Source: Populus alba
Lineage: Eukaryota; Streptophyta; Magnoliopsida; Malpighiales; Salicaceae
NCBI RefSeq assembly: GCF_005239225.2
Contig: NC_133287.1
Coordinates: forward strand, 3,515,493-3,579,492
Direction of reading: 5' to 3'
Length of the DNA: 64,000 nucleotides
Positions 27,192 through 48,034 of this stretch are shown here, piece by piece. Under the pieces are notes generated by a model. That model did no database searches and had not been told where the DNA came from. It saw only the letters and a program-made list of their open reading frames with translations. Made by a program: the position numbers and the translations under genes. Within the stretch, counting starts at the first letter, position 1. Every line of letters begins with the position of its first letter.

Positions 27192-27479
27192 TGTTGGATG
27201 CGAGAAAACATCTCAAGGAAACAAGACGACTGTTAGAGATGACGAACACGCCATGGATCTCCAGAAAAGATACAGATGTTTTATGTGAGAAAACAGCTCC
27301 ACAAACTAGATAACATTTAGAGATAGTTAGATGACGATGATTGACTATATATAGGAATATCTAGATGGAAGCCTTACTGTTTGAGGGCGTATCATTTTGT
27401 TGAAGATCGAATTCAGCTGTGAGATATAGGCATACGGAAATAGCCATGCCTTGCTCAATCTACCTGCAAGACACTGCGC

Positions 27480-30400
27480 CAAAATTATGTTTTATTTATC
27501 AAAAGCAAAGTAGCCATTAATTGTTCTAATACACGAGAGGTGTAATAATACAACTAAAAAAAAGTTGCAGAAGCTGTGTTGATGAGACGAGGGCAATAAT
27601 TACCCCAAAATTTTTGTATTTCAGTCCCTCCATTAATTTTTATTTAATGGTAATTAATTGTGATATATTTTCAAATAAATTTTTATCTGAAAAACCTTTA
27701 TTCCTAGCAATAGTTATAATTATGGTACTGTGATTTTTTTTAAACAAAATAAAGTGCATTAAATGCTAGAAAACTTATTATTTCATATTTTTTTTATGTT
27801 CTTTTATAATCCACACTTAAATAGAAATTATACTTATTGATGGTTTTTTGTTTCTTGTTTGCAAATTCAATTTTTTTGCATAATATTTAATCAAAGAATA
27901 TTCATTCAATAATGGCAGTATTTTATTTTATTTTATTTCTGTAGAGTTTAAATAGCCATCATTGAAAGGTAATCCATGTTTTTTCTCTAATCAAATTCAA
28001 TCTTAAATTCATCACAAAGTGACTTTAATAAGGAAAAGAATATAATTTTAATCATGTATTATTACTAAATTATTAGAATATCACAAGGAATATCGTTTGT
28101 CGAAACTCGTTGTTTTGCACACCTAATTGCTCAAGTTTGTCATTATGAAGGCATGATAACCAATGACATGGTTATGGTTTGAAATGTTCAGTCTAAAAAA
28201 TTATGACTTATGAGAGTATATCTGATTTACCTAGTGACCTAAAATATTTATATTTCTTGTTCATGCCAGCTCATATTGAGAGTTGTATGAAAATGAATTG
28301 GTGAAAATATTAATTAGTTACTACCATTTGAAGTAGTATTTGACATGGTATTGGTGAAGTGTTTGTTGAAGGTTGGTGATATGTTAGCTAAAATAATCAT
28401 TGGTCGAGATAGGCTAAGAAAGATGGTGTCAACCTTGCATGAAAGTGTGTACCTGCAAAGAATATGTCAATAATAGCATAAAAAGTTGGTGTGCGTGTGT
28501 GTGATGTGTGAGCTGCATTATGACTCCTCATGACTATAAAAAGATTCAGTGTGTTTAGAAAGGTTATGGAGGAAAAAATCGGTCCTTTGAGGCTTGGTCC
28601 AAATGGCGAGCCATGGTTGGTGGCCACAAATGATGTAGGTTGGTGTCCACATGTAGTGTGGTGGTGCGATTTATTTGGGATACTACTAAAAAAACTACTC
28701 TCTTTTAAAAAAATAAAATTGCACCATCATCCCCCACTTAAAGTCTTTTTAAAAAAACATGTTTTAAAGGCTTAACTAGTAAAAAAATAAGGGAAAAGGA
28801 CTTACTCATTAATTTGATACAAGTAATGTTGCATGTTATTCCTACGAGAGTGTTATTATGGTTAGGTGTTTGAATGTTGACCTTTCATATCTTGTGAACT
28901 GTTTGTATGCAACTTTTCTTCATGTAAATTTTTACTAATGTTTATGTAAGAGAGAAGAGTTTAATTGTCTTGCTTTTTTAAAATAAACTATGCAGTAATA
29001 AGAAGTGAGTGTAAAAGTAAGTGATATACTGTATGCATTCAGGGCCTAAAAAAGGGTCTTGTGAATAATTATAGAAACTTGGAGAAGGATCCCTAATTTT
29101 TTTAGAGATAGATGGTATTAGAGACTTGGAGAAGGATCTATGATCCTTTTGGAGACATTTAAAACACGTATGAAAATTCAATGCAAACATGTTTGGAGAC
29201 ATAAATATCTCACCGTAGAATTTTCATGGAGATATTTGGAGACATAGAAATCTCACCATGAAGATTTTCATGGAGACACATTTGAAGATTTTAATAAACA
29301 TTTTTGTTAGAGGAATTGTTGATATGGAGGAAAACTACTATTTTTATTGAAATGCTTAAAAGATGGAGATACAATTCATTTAGCTAATTTAGGGATTATT
29401 GGATCTCATGTAGATTCAAGTGTGTAGACTTCCTTCATTTCATACTAAATTTTTGTTTTTTTTTTTCATGAATTGGTAAAGGTATCCTCTAGCGATAAAT
29501 ATTTATATTGTTTTTTTTTTCAGGGCATGGCATTCATAAATTTCATTCTTATAGTTATGGTGAAAAAAGTTGAATTTATTAAGGTTTCTCATTCCGCGTT
29601 ATTTGTCAATAGAGGTTGTTTATGAGGTTTTTTTCCTTGATGATGGTTAATACCTTAACTCGTGTGGTGGTGAAAGGGTTAGTCAAAAGCTCGAGAAATA
29701 TAAAGAGATCATAAATGTGTTTGTTGATGCTCTTTTTAGATGCTCTAATTGGACACTAGTGATGTTAGCAAGACTTTGCTCAGTGAAAACGTGGGTGGCT
29801 ATGTGTGGTCATGATGGTTTATTACACTCTAATATAATTTTTCATTACCTGTTTAATGCTCAAAAGGGTTTTATCATGCAATATATATAGGTGTTCCTAT
29901 AATTAGTTCTAAAATCCACTTATCAGGGTCTCAGTGGCAAATGGTTCGAGTAGATTTTTCACATTGAGCACTTCCTCGTTAAATCTCTAGAGATATGCTA
30001 TGGTGCTTTTATCTTTTTGTTAGGTGATGCTGAAAGGTTTTGTCATGCTCTTTTTAGATGAGATTGATAGTGTTGAAACAAAAAATAAGCTTAATATAAA
30101 GGTCATAAAGGCCAGTGATTGAGGCATGTTCAAGGATATGATATCATACCCTAACAGATACATAAAAGTATACTCTATTTCAGTTGCTATTCAAAGGACT
30201 TTAGGTAATTTGTTTGAGCTATGATCCAATCACATAACTTTTTATTTAACATGCAAGCGAACCTATCTGATATTATTTTTTTATTAAAAGATTTGAAAAT
30301 TATATATTTGTTAAAAAAAACTATTAAAAGAGACAAGTGAACCTATATATCTCATAAAGTTTTTTTTTTTATGACTTTTACATCATCAGCTAGAGCATTG

Positions 30401-30518
30401 ATAAAATGATCATTATCAAAAGCATCTGAAAAGTTGCTGCTTAAAAAAAAAAAAAAAAAAACCCCGAAAGAAAGAAAGAAAGATAGAGCTATGGCATCAT
30501 GACATAAGAGGGCCCAAC
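27480..30518. repeat. Non-coding block of unit A
   Basis: AT-rich sequence with no recognised gene. Most of it has counterparts in units B (34380-37890) and C (42600-45125). It contains local repeats of the form ggagacataaatatctcacc / ggagacatagaaatctcacc around 29195-29285. It may derive from one or more old transposons, but no terminal repeats or coding remnants could be assigned. Confidence 0.55.
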
Positions 30519-30699
30519 AACTTGAGATTTTCACTGATCAGATATAAATTATCAACAGCAAGAGAAAGGAGAATAATTCCTTACTCGTAACTTCAGATTC
30601 ATTTAAGATCAAAATACACGATAAAGGATTACATCATGCCTCACTTGTGAAGATGACAATTAATACAATTCAGTGGAGATTTCAACTGGGGCCATGTGC

Positions 30700-34050
<3,351 letters not shown>

Positions 34051-37000
34051 ATTTCAACTTGGTTTTGATTAGCAAAAAGGATGCCTAGCCTTTATATAGA
34101 TGTTCGATGCGAGAAAACATCCCAAGGAAACAAGACGACTGTTAGAGATGACGAACACGCCATGGATCTCCAGAAAAGATACAGATGTTTTATGTGAGAA
34201 AACAGCTCCACAAACTAGATAACATTTAGAGATAGTTAGATGACAATGATTGACTATATATAGGAATATCTATATCGATGGAAGCCTTACTGTTTGAGGA
34301 CGTATCATTTTGTTGAAGATCGAATTCAGCTGTGAGATATAGGCTCACGGAAATAGCCATGCCTTGCTCAATCTACCTGTAAGACACTGCGCCAAAATTA
34401 TGTTTTATTTATCAAAAGCAAAGTAGCTATTAATTGTTCTAATACACGAGAGGTGTAATAATACAACTAAAAAAAAGTTGGAGAAGCTCTGTTGAAGAGA
34501 CGAGGGCAATAATTACCCCTAAATTTTTGTGTTTCAGTCCCTCCATTAATTTTTTTTTAATGGTAAATGTGAGATATTTTCAAATAAAATTTTTATCTGA
34601 AAAACCTTTATTTCTAGCAATAGCTATAATTATGGTACTGTGATTTTTTAAAACCAAATAGAGCGCATTAAATGCTAGAAAACTTATTATTTCATAAATT
34701 TTTATGTTCTTTTATAATCCATACAAATTATACTTATTGATGGTTTTTTGTTTCTCGTTTGCAAATTCAAATTGTTTGCATAATATTTAATCAAGATTAT
34801 TCATTCAATAATGGCAGTATTTTATTTTATTTTATTTTTGTAGAGTTTAAATAGCCATCATTGGTTGGTAATCCATGTTGTTTCTCTAATCAAATTCAAT
34901 CTTAAATTCATAACAAAGTGACTTTAATAAAGAAAAGGATGAAATTTGAATCGTGTATTATTACTGAATTATTAGAATATCACAAGGAATATGTATATAT
35001 ATGTTACAGGATGCATCAAGAGTTAATTTCTAATGCAAGAAAAAAAAAATATTCTATAGGTATTTTTACTGTTTTTTTATATCAATAAATATTTTTGAAA
35101 AATAAAAAATTATGTGTGTTTAATAACACAAATAAATTATTATATGCATCAATAAATATAAAAAAATATTAATGATAATAAAAAATAAAATCGAGAGATT
35201 GAAAAATAAATGCATATTAAAATATTTAATGTATCACAGCAAGTTATTCAATCTTTCTCATTTAATTATATGTCGATATTCTTTCAAAAAAAAATAAGTA
35301 ACAATTTGTATTGTATTGAAACAAAATAATATGCTAGTGAGATGAAGTCCTGAAAAAAACTTCACATTAAAAATGGGCTATTAACGGGCTATGATTCTGA
35401 CCAAAACATGTATGCTTTTGTATATGGGCTTGAGCATGCCATAAAAAGTTGGTGTGTGTTTGTGTGTGATATTGTGTAAGCTGCATTATGACTCCTCATA
35501 ACTATAAAAACATTCGGTGTGTTTGGAAAGGTGGTGTTGGAGGAAAAAATCGATCGTTTGAGGCTTGGTCCAAATGGCGAGGCATGGTTGGTGGCCACGA
35601 ATGGTGGAGGCTAGCATCCACACGTAGTGTGGTGGTGCGGTTTATTTGGGATACTGCTAAAAAAACTGCTCTTTTTTAAAAAAAGAAACTGCACCATCAT
35701 CCCCAACTTAAAGTCTTAAAAAACAAAAAAAAAACATGTTTCAAAGGCTTAACTAGTAAAAATAAAGGAAAATGACTTGCTCATTAATGTCATACAAGTG
35801 ATGTTCCATGTTATGGTTACGAGAGTGTTATTATTGTTAGGTGTTTGAATGTTGGCCTTTCATATCTTGTGAAGTGTTTGTATGCGACTTTTCTTCGTGT
35901 AAATTTTTGTCAATGTTTATGTAAGAGAGAAGAGTTTAATTGTCTTGCTTTTTTAAAATAAACTATGCAGTAACAAGAAGTGAGTGTAAAAGTAAGTGAT
36001 ATGGTGTATGCATTCATGGCCTAGAAAAGGTCTTATAAGTAGTTATAGAGACATGGAGAAGGATCCTTGATTTTTTAAAAGATAGATGGTATTAGAGACT
36101 TGGAGAAGGATCTATGATCCTTTTGAAGACATTTAAAACACATATGAAAATTCAATGCAGACATGTTTAGAGACATAAAAATCTCACCATAGAGATTTTC
36201 ATAGAGATATTTGGAGACATAGAGATCTCACCATGAAGATTTTCATGGAGATACATTTGAAGATTTTAATTAAGATTTTTGTTAGAGACATTGGAGATAT
36301 GGAGAAAAACTACTATTTTTATTGAAATGCTTAAAAGATGGAGATACAATTCATTTCGCTAATTTAGGGATTATTGGATCTCATGTAGATTCAAGTGTGT
36401 AGACTTCCTTCATTTCATACTAAATTCTTTTTTTTTTTTCATGAATTGGTAAAGGTATCCTCTAGCGATAAATATTTATATCTTTTTTTTTTCAGGGCAT
36501 GGCATTCATAAATTTCATTCTTATAGTTATGATGAAAAAAGTTGAATTTATTAAGGTTTCTCATCCTGCGTTATTTGTCAATAAAGGTGGTTTATGAGGT
36601 TTTTTTTCCTTGATGATGGTTAATACCTTAACTCGTGTGGTGGTGAGAGGGATAGTCAAAAGCTCAAGAAATATAAAGAGATCATGAATCTAGCGTTACT
36701 AGTGTTCATTCTTAGGAATTGATCTAGTATTACATCTTGGTCTTTTTTTTTTTATCAGGGTACAAGTGAGAGTTAAAGGAGGATTTATGAAGATAGCCAC
36801 GCATATGACTAGGATCTATGAAAAAGTGCTCTTTATAAGGAGAGCTACTACTTTAGAGCGAAGAAATATCGTGCAAATTTTGCATGTCATTTTATCCCCT
36901 TCTTTTGTGAAATCATAGTTTTGTTTTTGCATCTAGTGTATGTAATGGAGTTGTGTGATGAATTTCTTGTTAATAGAATAAAAGAGTGTGATGTTGCTCT

Positions 37001-37890
37001 TGAACCATCATTGTTAAGCACTTGAACTTGTTAAGTAAGTTATTAAAGATATAGGGAAATTAAAGTTTTTGTGGGAGAGAGATCAATTACTCTCCCTTGT
37101 CTTGGAGTTTTTTTTTTTTTTCCATGAAAAGAGTTTTGGTGAGTAATAAAAGGTGATGAACTGATTTTTTGTTCAATTCTTATGAAAGTTGTGAAAAGAC
37201 TTCACACGGAAAATTAGCTTTTCATTAGCTGTGATCCTGGACCAAGATGTGTGGGCTTCTAAATATAGGCTTGTGTCTAAGCTTAAGTGTCCGTCGTGGA
37301 ATAAAGGACTCTTCAATGCTTAAGTTGGTGGGTGTATCTGGAGAAAATTATGTATGAATGAAGATAAATTTTATTGTGTTAGAAATGCTCAGTTTGAGAA
37401 ATTGTGACTTATGAAAACATTTCTCATTTACCTGGTGATCCACTTTATAGACCTTGTTAGCATCAGCTCTCCTTGGGATTTGTATGATAATTGATTGGTA
37501 AAAACATTGTTTTTCATTATCCAAGTTAAATCTTATGTGCTTGGACGGTGTGTGGTAGTACTCCTTTTAACTCAAAAGGTGTTCATTGTTTTTGGAAAAG
37601 GTAGGAGAAGGAGAAGGAGAAGGAGCATGGTTGGTGGCTACAAACTGGTAGGGTGGTTGGCCACTAGTGACATGGGAGTGCACTGTATTTCGGCTGCTAT
37701 TCAAAGGACCTGAGGCAATTTGTTTGAGCTTCGACCCAAATGCGTAAATTTTTATTTAACATGCACCATTACATCATCAGCTAGAGCATTGATAAAATGA
37801 TCTTCATCAAAAAAATCTGAAAAGTTGATGCAAAAAAAAAAAAAAAAAAAGAAGATAGAACTATGCCATGATGACATGAGAGGGCCCAAC
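34051..37890. repeat. Promoter and non-coding block of unit B
   Basis: Contains the TATA box (~34091-34100) and a spacer related to that of units A and C. The block 35428-35765 matches 28450-28800 of unit A, and a related sub-block recurs at about 37585-37770 and at 44900-45060 of unit C. No gene recognised; a (GGAGAA)-type run lies near 37605. Confidence 0.55.
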
Positions 37891-38071
37891 AACTTGAGAT
37901 TTTCACTGATCAGATATAAATTATCGACAGCAAGAGAAAGGAAAATAATTCCTTACTCCTAACTTCAGATTTATTTAAGAACAAAATACACAATAAAGGA
38001 TTACATCATGCCTCTCTTGTGAAGATCACAATTAATACAATTCAGTGGAGATTTCAACTTAGGCCATGTGC

Positions 38072-41392
<3,321 letters not shown>

Positions 41393-41869
41393 ATTTCAAC
41401 TTGGTTTTGATTAGCGAAAAGGATGCCTAGCCTTTATATAGATGTTGGATGCGAGAAAACATCTCAAGGAAACAAGACGACTGTTAGAGATGACGAACAC
41501 GCCATGGATCTCCAGAAAAGATACAGATGTTTTATGTGAGAAAACAGCTCCACAAACTAGATAACATTTTGAGATAGTTAGATGACGATGATTGACTATA
41601 TATAGGAATATCTAGATGGAAGCCTTACTGTTTGAGGACGTATCATTTTGTTGAAGATCTAATTCAGCTGTGAGATATAGGCATACGGAAATAGCCATGC
41701 CTTGCTCAATCTACCTGTAAGACACTGCGCCAAAATTATATTTTATTTATCAAAAGCAAAGTGGCCATTAATTGTTCTAATACCCGAGTTTTTAATGCAA
41801 TGATGAACTCTCTAATATGCTTAAGTCAATAGATGTACGAGAGGAGAAAATAATGTACAATTGAATTGA

Positions 41870-42515
41870 GATTGTTATGGTTTGAAGCTTTTGAATTGTG
41901 TGAAGCAATAGATGTCATGCCAGTCTCGGAGTATCCACTTCCGTAAACCTGGAAGCAAATGTTTCACTCCACTTTCATACCATAAGAAACAAAACACTGT
42001 ACACGTTAATTAACTGTGCAGACAAAATTAAACAAACCATAAAGGTGAAGAAAATTATACGAAAGCTTACTATATCGGAGACTGTTTGTTATATCGGTTC
42101 CGTGTTGCCGAAAGTATTTTGTTGCTAATTTGTTCACAAGGCTGTCAAGGGCATCAAAGATAGTCTTGTTGTGGCCACTCAAGCCCTTAGAATCCCATCT
42201 GTCAAAGTAATTTTGGGAGCATTGGGAGTTTGATCTCCGTTCATAATCTTTCATTTCTCTGTATAGACACATTAATTGGTTGATCTTTGAACTGCTTTTG
42301 TGAATTTTTTCAATTCATCAAGAGAGCCTTTCATATCATAAAAATCATCAGCAACTGTGATAACTATATATAGCACTCTTTGCTACCATCATTCTGATAT
42401 CAGAATCATGAGGTAGTGATGTGCTAGCAGCAATGACAAGGTAGCAATACGCAGTTTTCTCTCGGCCGAACCCCATGTCACCAGCTCTTAGACCACCTGT
42501 CTCACACAACCAAGA
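41870..42515 (-). pseudogene. Terpene synthase relic (TPS, geranyllinalool/linalool-synthase-like), frameshifted
   Basis: Reading the - strand there are three consecutive exon remnants. The first (42510 down to ~42275) reads GLRAGDMGFGREKTAYCY and LVIAASTSLPHDSDIRMMV, then after a frameshift VADDFYDMKGSLDELKKF. The second (~42270 to ~42060) reads YFDRWDSKGLSGHNKTIFD and ALDSLVNKLATKYFRQHGTD. The third (~42050 to ~41880) includes VYGSGYSETGMTSIASH. The DDFYD box (42335-42349) is the DDxxD metal-binding motif of class I terpene synthases, which ionise prenyl diphosphates. Extra bases in the ctatatatagtta stretch throw the frame out just before it. Neither the N-terminal domain nor the final exon is visible. 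The GREKT...ADDFYDM style suggests the TPS-e/f group. Called a pseudogene fragment with good confidence on family, less on subfamily. Confidence 0.82.
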
Positions 42516-42599
42516 CATTAATTTTCTTTAATTATCTAGAACTACTTTATAAAAAATTAACTTTCCATGTGTGTTACCTTGTTAGTTCTTCCAATTCAC

Positions 42600-45125
42600 T
42601 CTTGTACGTCGTTTGTCGAAACTCGTAGTTTTTCATAGCCAATTGCTTAAGTTTGTCATTAAGAAGGCATGATAACCAGTGACATGGTTATGGTTTGAAA
42701 TGATCGGTCTAAGAAATTGTGACTTATGAGAGCCTATCTTATTTACATAATGATATAAGATATTTATATTTCTTATTCATGGAGAGTTGCATGAAAATCA
42801 TTTAATGAAAACATTTATGTCTACCATTAAAAGTAATGGTTGACATGTTAATGTGACTTATTGTTTGAAATGTTCAGTCTAAGAAATAGCTCATGTAGAT
42901 TCAAGTGTATAGACTTCTTTTATTTTATACTAAATTCTTGTTTTTTTTTTCATGAATTGGTGAAGGTATCCTCTAGCGATAAATATTTATATATTTTTTT
43001 CAAGGCATGACATTCATCAATTTCATTCTTATAGTTATGGTGAAAAAAATTGAATTTATTAGGGTTTCTCATTCTGTGTTATTTGTAGTGGGAGGTGGAC
43101 TATGAAGTTTTTTTCCTTGATGATGTTTTAATATCTTAGCTTGTATGGTGGTAATATAAAGAGATCACGAATGTGTTTGTTGGTGCTCTTTTTAGATGCT
43201 TTGATTGGACACTAGTGATGTTCGCAAGACTTTGCTTGGTGAAAACATGGGTGGCTTTGTCTAATCATGTTAGTTTATTCCATTCAAATATAATGCTCAA
43301 AAGGGTCTTATCATGTAGTATATATAGGTGTTCCTATAATAAGTAGTTGTAAACTCCACTTATTAGGTTCTTGGTGGCAAATGGTTCAAGTAGATTTTTC
43401 ACAATGAGCACTTCCTCTTTAAATCTCTAAAGATATGTTACGGTGCTTTTATATATCTTCTTTTTAAGTGATGGTGAAGGGTTTTGTCATGCTTTTTTTA
43501 GATGGGATGATAGTGTTAAAACAAAAAATTAGCCTAAAATAAAGGTCATAAAGGCCAATGATGGAGTCATGTTCAAGAATGTGATATTATACCCTGGCAA
43601 ATACGTGAAGTTATAAGGAAAATTTTATACATGGTGTCATTCTTTTGTATGACAAACTTTAGGATGCTTATGATATTTTGCATATGCTCTCTATTATTTG
43701 TAAGGTCATTATGGTTATCCTAATTGGCCTTCATAATGACACATTCTTTAAAGAGATAAGTGTGTAACACTTTATGATAAAATAGAGAGTTTGGTGGGAC
43801 TAGTGTTCATTCTTAGAAATTGATCTAGTATTGCATCTAGGTCTTTTTTAATCGAGAAGCATACAAGTGAGAGTTAGAGGAAGATTGATGAAGATATTCA
43901 CGCATATGGCTAGAATCTATAGAAGAGTGCTCTCTATAAAGAGAATGATTACTTCAAAGAGCGGGAATATCATGCCAACTTTGCATGTCATTTTATCCCT
44001 CTTTTTTTTGTGAAATCATAGTTGCCTCTTTGCATCTAGTGTATGTAATGGAGTTGTGTGTTTAATTTCTTGTTAATAGAATAAAACAGTGTGATGTTGC
44101 TCTTGTATGGTCAAACCAACATTGTTAAGCACTTGAACTTGATAAGTAAGTTATTAGAGATATAGGGAAATTAAAGTTCTCGTGGGAGAGAGATTAATTA
44201 CTCTCCCTTATCTTTGAGTTTGTTTTGCTATGGAAAGAGTTTTTATGAGTAATGAAAGGTGATGAACTGACTTTTTGTTCAATTCTTATAGACAAACCCA
44301 CTAATAAAGTTATGAAAAGACTTCACACAAAAAATGGACTTTCCATTGGCTGTGATCCTGGACCAAGATGTGTGGGGTTTTAAATATATGATTGTGTCTA
44401 AGCTTGAGTGTTCTTGAAAAAACAAGTCCATCATGGAATAATCGACTCTTTAATGCTTAAGTTGATAGGTGTATCAAGAGAAAATAATGTGAGAATGGAC
44501 AGAAATTGAATTGTGTTTGAAATATTTAGTTTGAGAAATTATGACTTATAAAAACATTTCCCGTTTACCTGGTGACCTAAGTTATTTATTTACCTTAATA
44601 ACATCAGCTCACCTTGGTTGCATGATAATTGACTAGTAAAAACATTGTTACCCACTATTAAAAGTAGTGTTTGACAGGTTATTGATGAAGTGTTTGGTGA
44701 ATATTAGTGGTATGTTGGCTAAAAGTAATCATTGGTCAAGATTGGCTGAGAAAGGTAGTGTTAAACTTGTATAAAAGCGTGTACTTGGAAAAAAATATGT
44801 TTGTAAAAGCATAAAAATCTTATGTGCTTGGGCGGTGTGTGGTACTCCTTTTAACTCAAAAAATGTTCTTGTGTGGTACTTTTTTAACTCAAAAAATGTT
44901 CTTTGTTTTTGGAAAAGATAGAATAAGGAGGACAAGGAAAATTTTGGTTGGTTGAAACTTGGTTCAAATGGCGTAGCGTGCTTGGTGGCTACAAACTAGT
45001 AGGGTGGTGGCCACGAGTGACATGGGAGTGCAATTTGTTCCGACTGCTATCCAAATAACCTGAGGCAATTTGTTTGAGTTTTGACCCAAACACAAAACTT
45101 TTTTTTTAACATGCACCATTACTTT
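42600..45125. repeat. Non-coding block of unit C
   Basis: Spacer related to 28095-30500 and 35400-37890, starting with the shared phrase gtttgtcgaaactcgt. It retains segments found separately in units A and B, so it may be closest to the ancestral spacer. No gene recognised. Confidence 0.55.
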
Positions 45126-48034
45126 ACATAATCCCTCCTTTTTTTATTTTTTTTATTTGTTTCATTTATTTAATAAAAATGAAAAACAATTAAATCAATA
45201 TCCAAATAATTTTGGATGATTTGAATTAAAAAAAAAAAAAAAAAAAGGGCATCCCTCTAATTAAAACCCTCTTTATCTTATTAATGAGTTTCCTTTTTAT
45301 CTATATTTTTTCAACCAGAATATTTTTTAAAACATCTTATCATAATTATAAAAGCAAGTCTAAATTAAATAAAAATAATATTATAATAATTCTAATGTGA
45401 ATGTACTAAGAAATATAACTTAGGACACCACCCAAACATTGTCATGGGGAATGTTTTGGCAATGTTATTAAACCTAACATTATCCACTAGATCAACCTCA
45501 ACACCTTCTATCTTAGAGCCTTGCTTAGTTCAATTTTAAAATTAAACATGATTTGAGTTGATATTATACAACTTAGTCTACCAAGCATATTCAAAGTTAA
45601 ATCGGTCAACTCATTTAAAACCCAATTTGAACCTAACGAAGTTGAAGATGGCATTGTTTCAACCTTTTTTAATACTAAATTGACAATGATCTAAATTGAC
45701 TTCACATTCAATCGGGATAATCAACTAAAGCTACAACCCGGGTCATGGATTTGATTGTTTAATAACTTATTTTTTGAAACATGTTTTTTATTTAATTAAA
45801 TGATAATTAAAAGGAAATATACTGAAGAAGATAATCAAATAAAATTTGAGGGGGGAACTAAAAACACATCATGGAGATTGTACAAAAAAAGCAATTACTA
45901 ATATTAAAAAGGGAGGGAGGGAGGGAGGGAATGTTATAACCTTATTAAAAAATGAAGTAAAAACTGAATGGTATTTCATAAAATAAATATCAAGTATGTT
46001 TTAGTATTTAATAAAATAATATCTCAAATAAATTTATATTTAATTTATTTTAATGGATTTTAATTAAAACTGAAGACATATTGGGATTAGCCCTTGCTTG
46101 GCCCAAGTCCTAAATTAAACTAGGCTATAGTCCATTTTATATGACCTGATCAACTAAGCGATTTCATTCACCACCTAATCGATCTAGCAATAAATCTAAT
46201 TTGACCTTGAAAAAATTTCCATGCGACTTCTTAACATTTCTTAACTGAATCATCATTTTAAAAGGGCAATCAATTCGTTATTGACCCACAAGGTTGAACA
46301 AGTCATGCCAAATTATTTTTTTCATTTATTAATAGATATTATGGTTGATTTAAGATTTAATTCAATGCTCATATTGTTTTTTATTCAATAATTAGCTTAT
46401 GATTTGACCCATGATGATCATAAGCATTAGGCCGTAGAATGTCCAAAAGCATAAATTTATAGATTTATTATTTTATTAATTTTTTAACCATAAGTATTTA
46501 TGACAAAAATGTCAAAGTTTATCCAGAAATATTGATACATTTTATCTATTGCTATATTTTTATAAGCTTGGTATATTTGTGCGTGTATTTATATGTCATC
46601 CACATGGCTTGCACATAAATATTCAGAGTACATGACTTTTTACTTTGAGTCATAATTCAAAAGTTATTTTTATAAATAACTTACAACAAAAATAAATTAA
46701 AATATCTTTTGTTAGAAACATATTTATTAAAAATAAACCAAACAACTGATTTGAAGGGAAAAAATATTATACAAGTCATAATCAATAACTTAAAAGTTCA
46801 AATTTTTAATTTTTTTGATTAAATCAAAATTGTGACTGAAAATTGGGTTAATTTTAATTTAATCAAAAGTTAAAACAAAGAATGTAACCTAACCAAACAG
46901 TTCGTTAAGTCAGAAGGGTAAAGCACAATTTAAATCAATTTGTGAAAAATACATCAACTATAACCTTTAGCCTGACTTTAGGATTTTAATTTAAGTTAGT
47001 TTTTAACATTTGAAACAAAGAAAAGTCATGAATATATTCAAGTAGAAACAATTCTTGACTTAAATCAAACATTTATTATAAAATTAAATCAAAAGTGTAC
47101 TTTCTTAAGAAGTTCATTGTTTTTAACTTATAAGTTCTCATTTACGCTACCTCCATTCTTCAAAAAAATATATTATTTTAAATAAATTTTACCAAACATA
47201 TCTCTAACTTGACTTATTTCTATCATATATTATTTATGAAAAAAGAAATGCAACTCGAAATCAAGACTTCTATAAATCATGTCAGACGTAAACTAAAGCT
47301 CTCTCGTTAAAATTAAATGAGAAATTCTAATTTTATCTATCAATTGCATCACCCTCCTTAACAAAAACTATAATTTCTAGCTTCTGAAAACAATTCTATC
47401 CTCAAAAGAAACAAATGAAAAACCTGTTGATGATGAGATCAGATCGAGAGTGCAAAAGAATTATAAAACTACTCAGAACCAATAACATTTACACATGAAC
47501 TAATGTTATAGACAAGACATGTCCAGAAATGCGATCACACATAGTAAACACCATTTCTCACTTCCTCATAATTTGAGATTTCTTAACATACAAAACAGTA
47601 TTGCTTGGAATCTTAAAAATTGCAAGGTAAAAAGTCTTAGCAATATTGCGTTTCATCAAGAAACAGAAGTTCCCGCTGCTCAACCAACCCCTTAAAAAAC
47701 CACTGCCAGTATCTACTTTTGGAGGTCCAACACCAAAATTAGCATAAATACTTGCTCATCAGGAAAGAGAAATGCAGGTTGCCTTACAGTACCTATTAAT
47801 CCACAAGTTGCTCGTAACAATGGAGCACGAGGTATGAAAGAGAATGAACAAGGAACAAGCCACCTTAACTAACAGATTATGCTTTTTGTTGCTGACAGTT
47901 GACACAAAATTATATTTACATACCTGAGATATCTGTGCAGGAAGTAGCTGCTGACAGTTGACAATAAATGATTCGATAATATAATATAAACTGTGATACA
48001 GAACTTGAGAAAGGGAATTGTGTTCCTAAGTTTC
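45126..48034. other. AT-rich spacer between GH1 cluster and U2AF65
   Basis: No gene recognised. It contains poly-A tracts (45230), a (GGGA)n run near 45910-45930, and degenerate AT-rich sequence that may be old retrotransposon remains. The part from about 47580 to 48034 probably includes the U2AF65 3'UTR. Confidence 0.5.

Noticed and set aside
28978..29202. 74-codon - strand ORF in the GH1 spacer
   Set aside because: No recognisable domain, and the counterpart in unit B is not preserved as an ORF. Probably chance.
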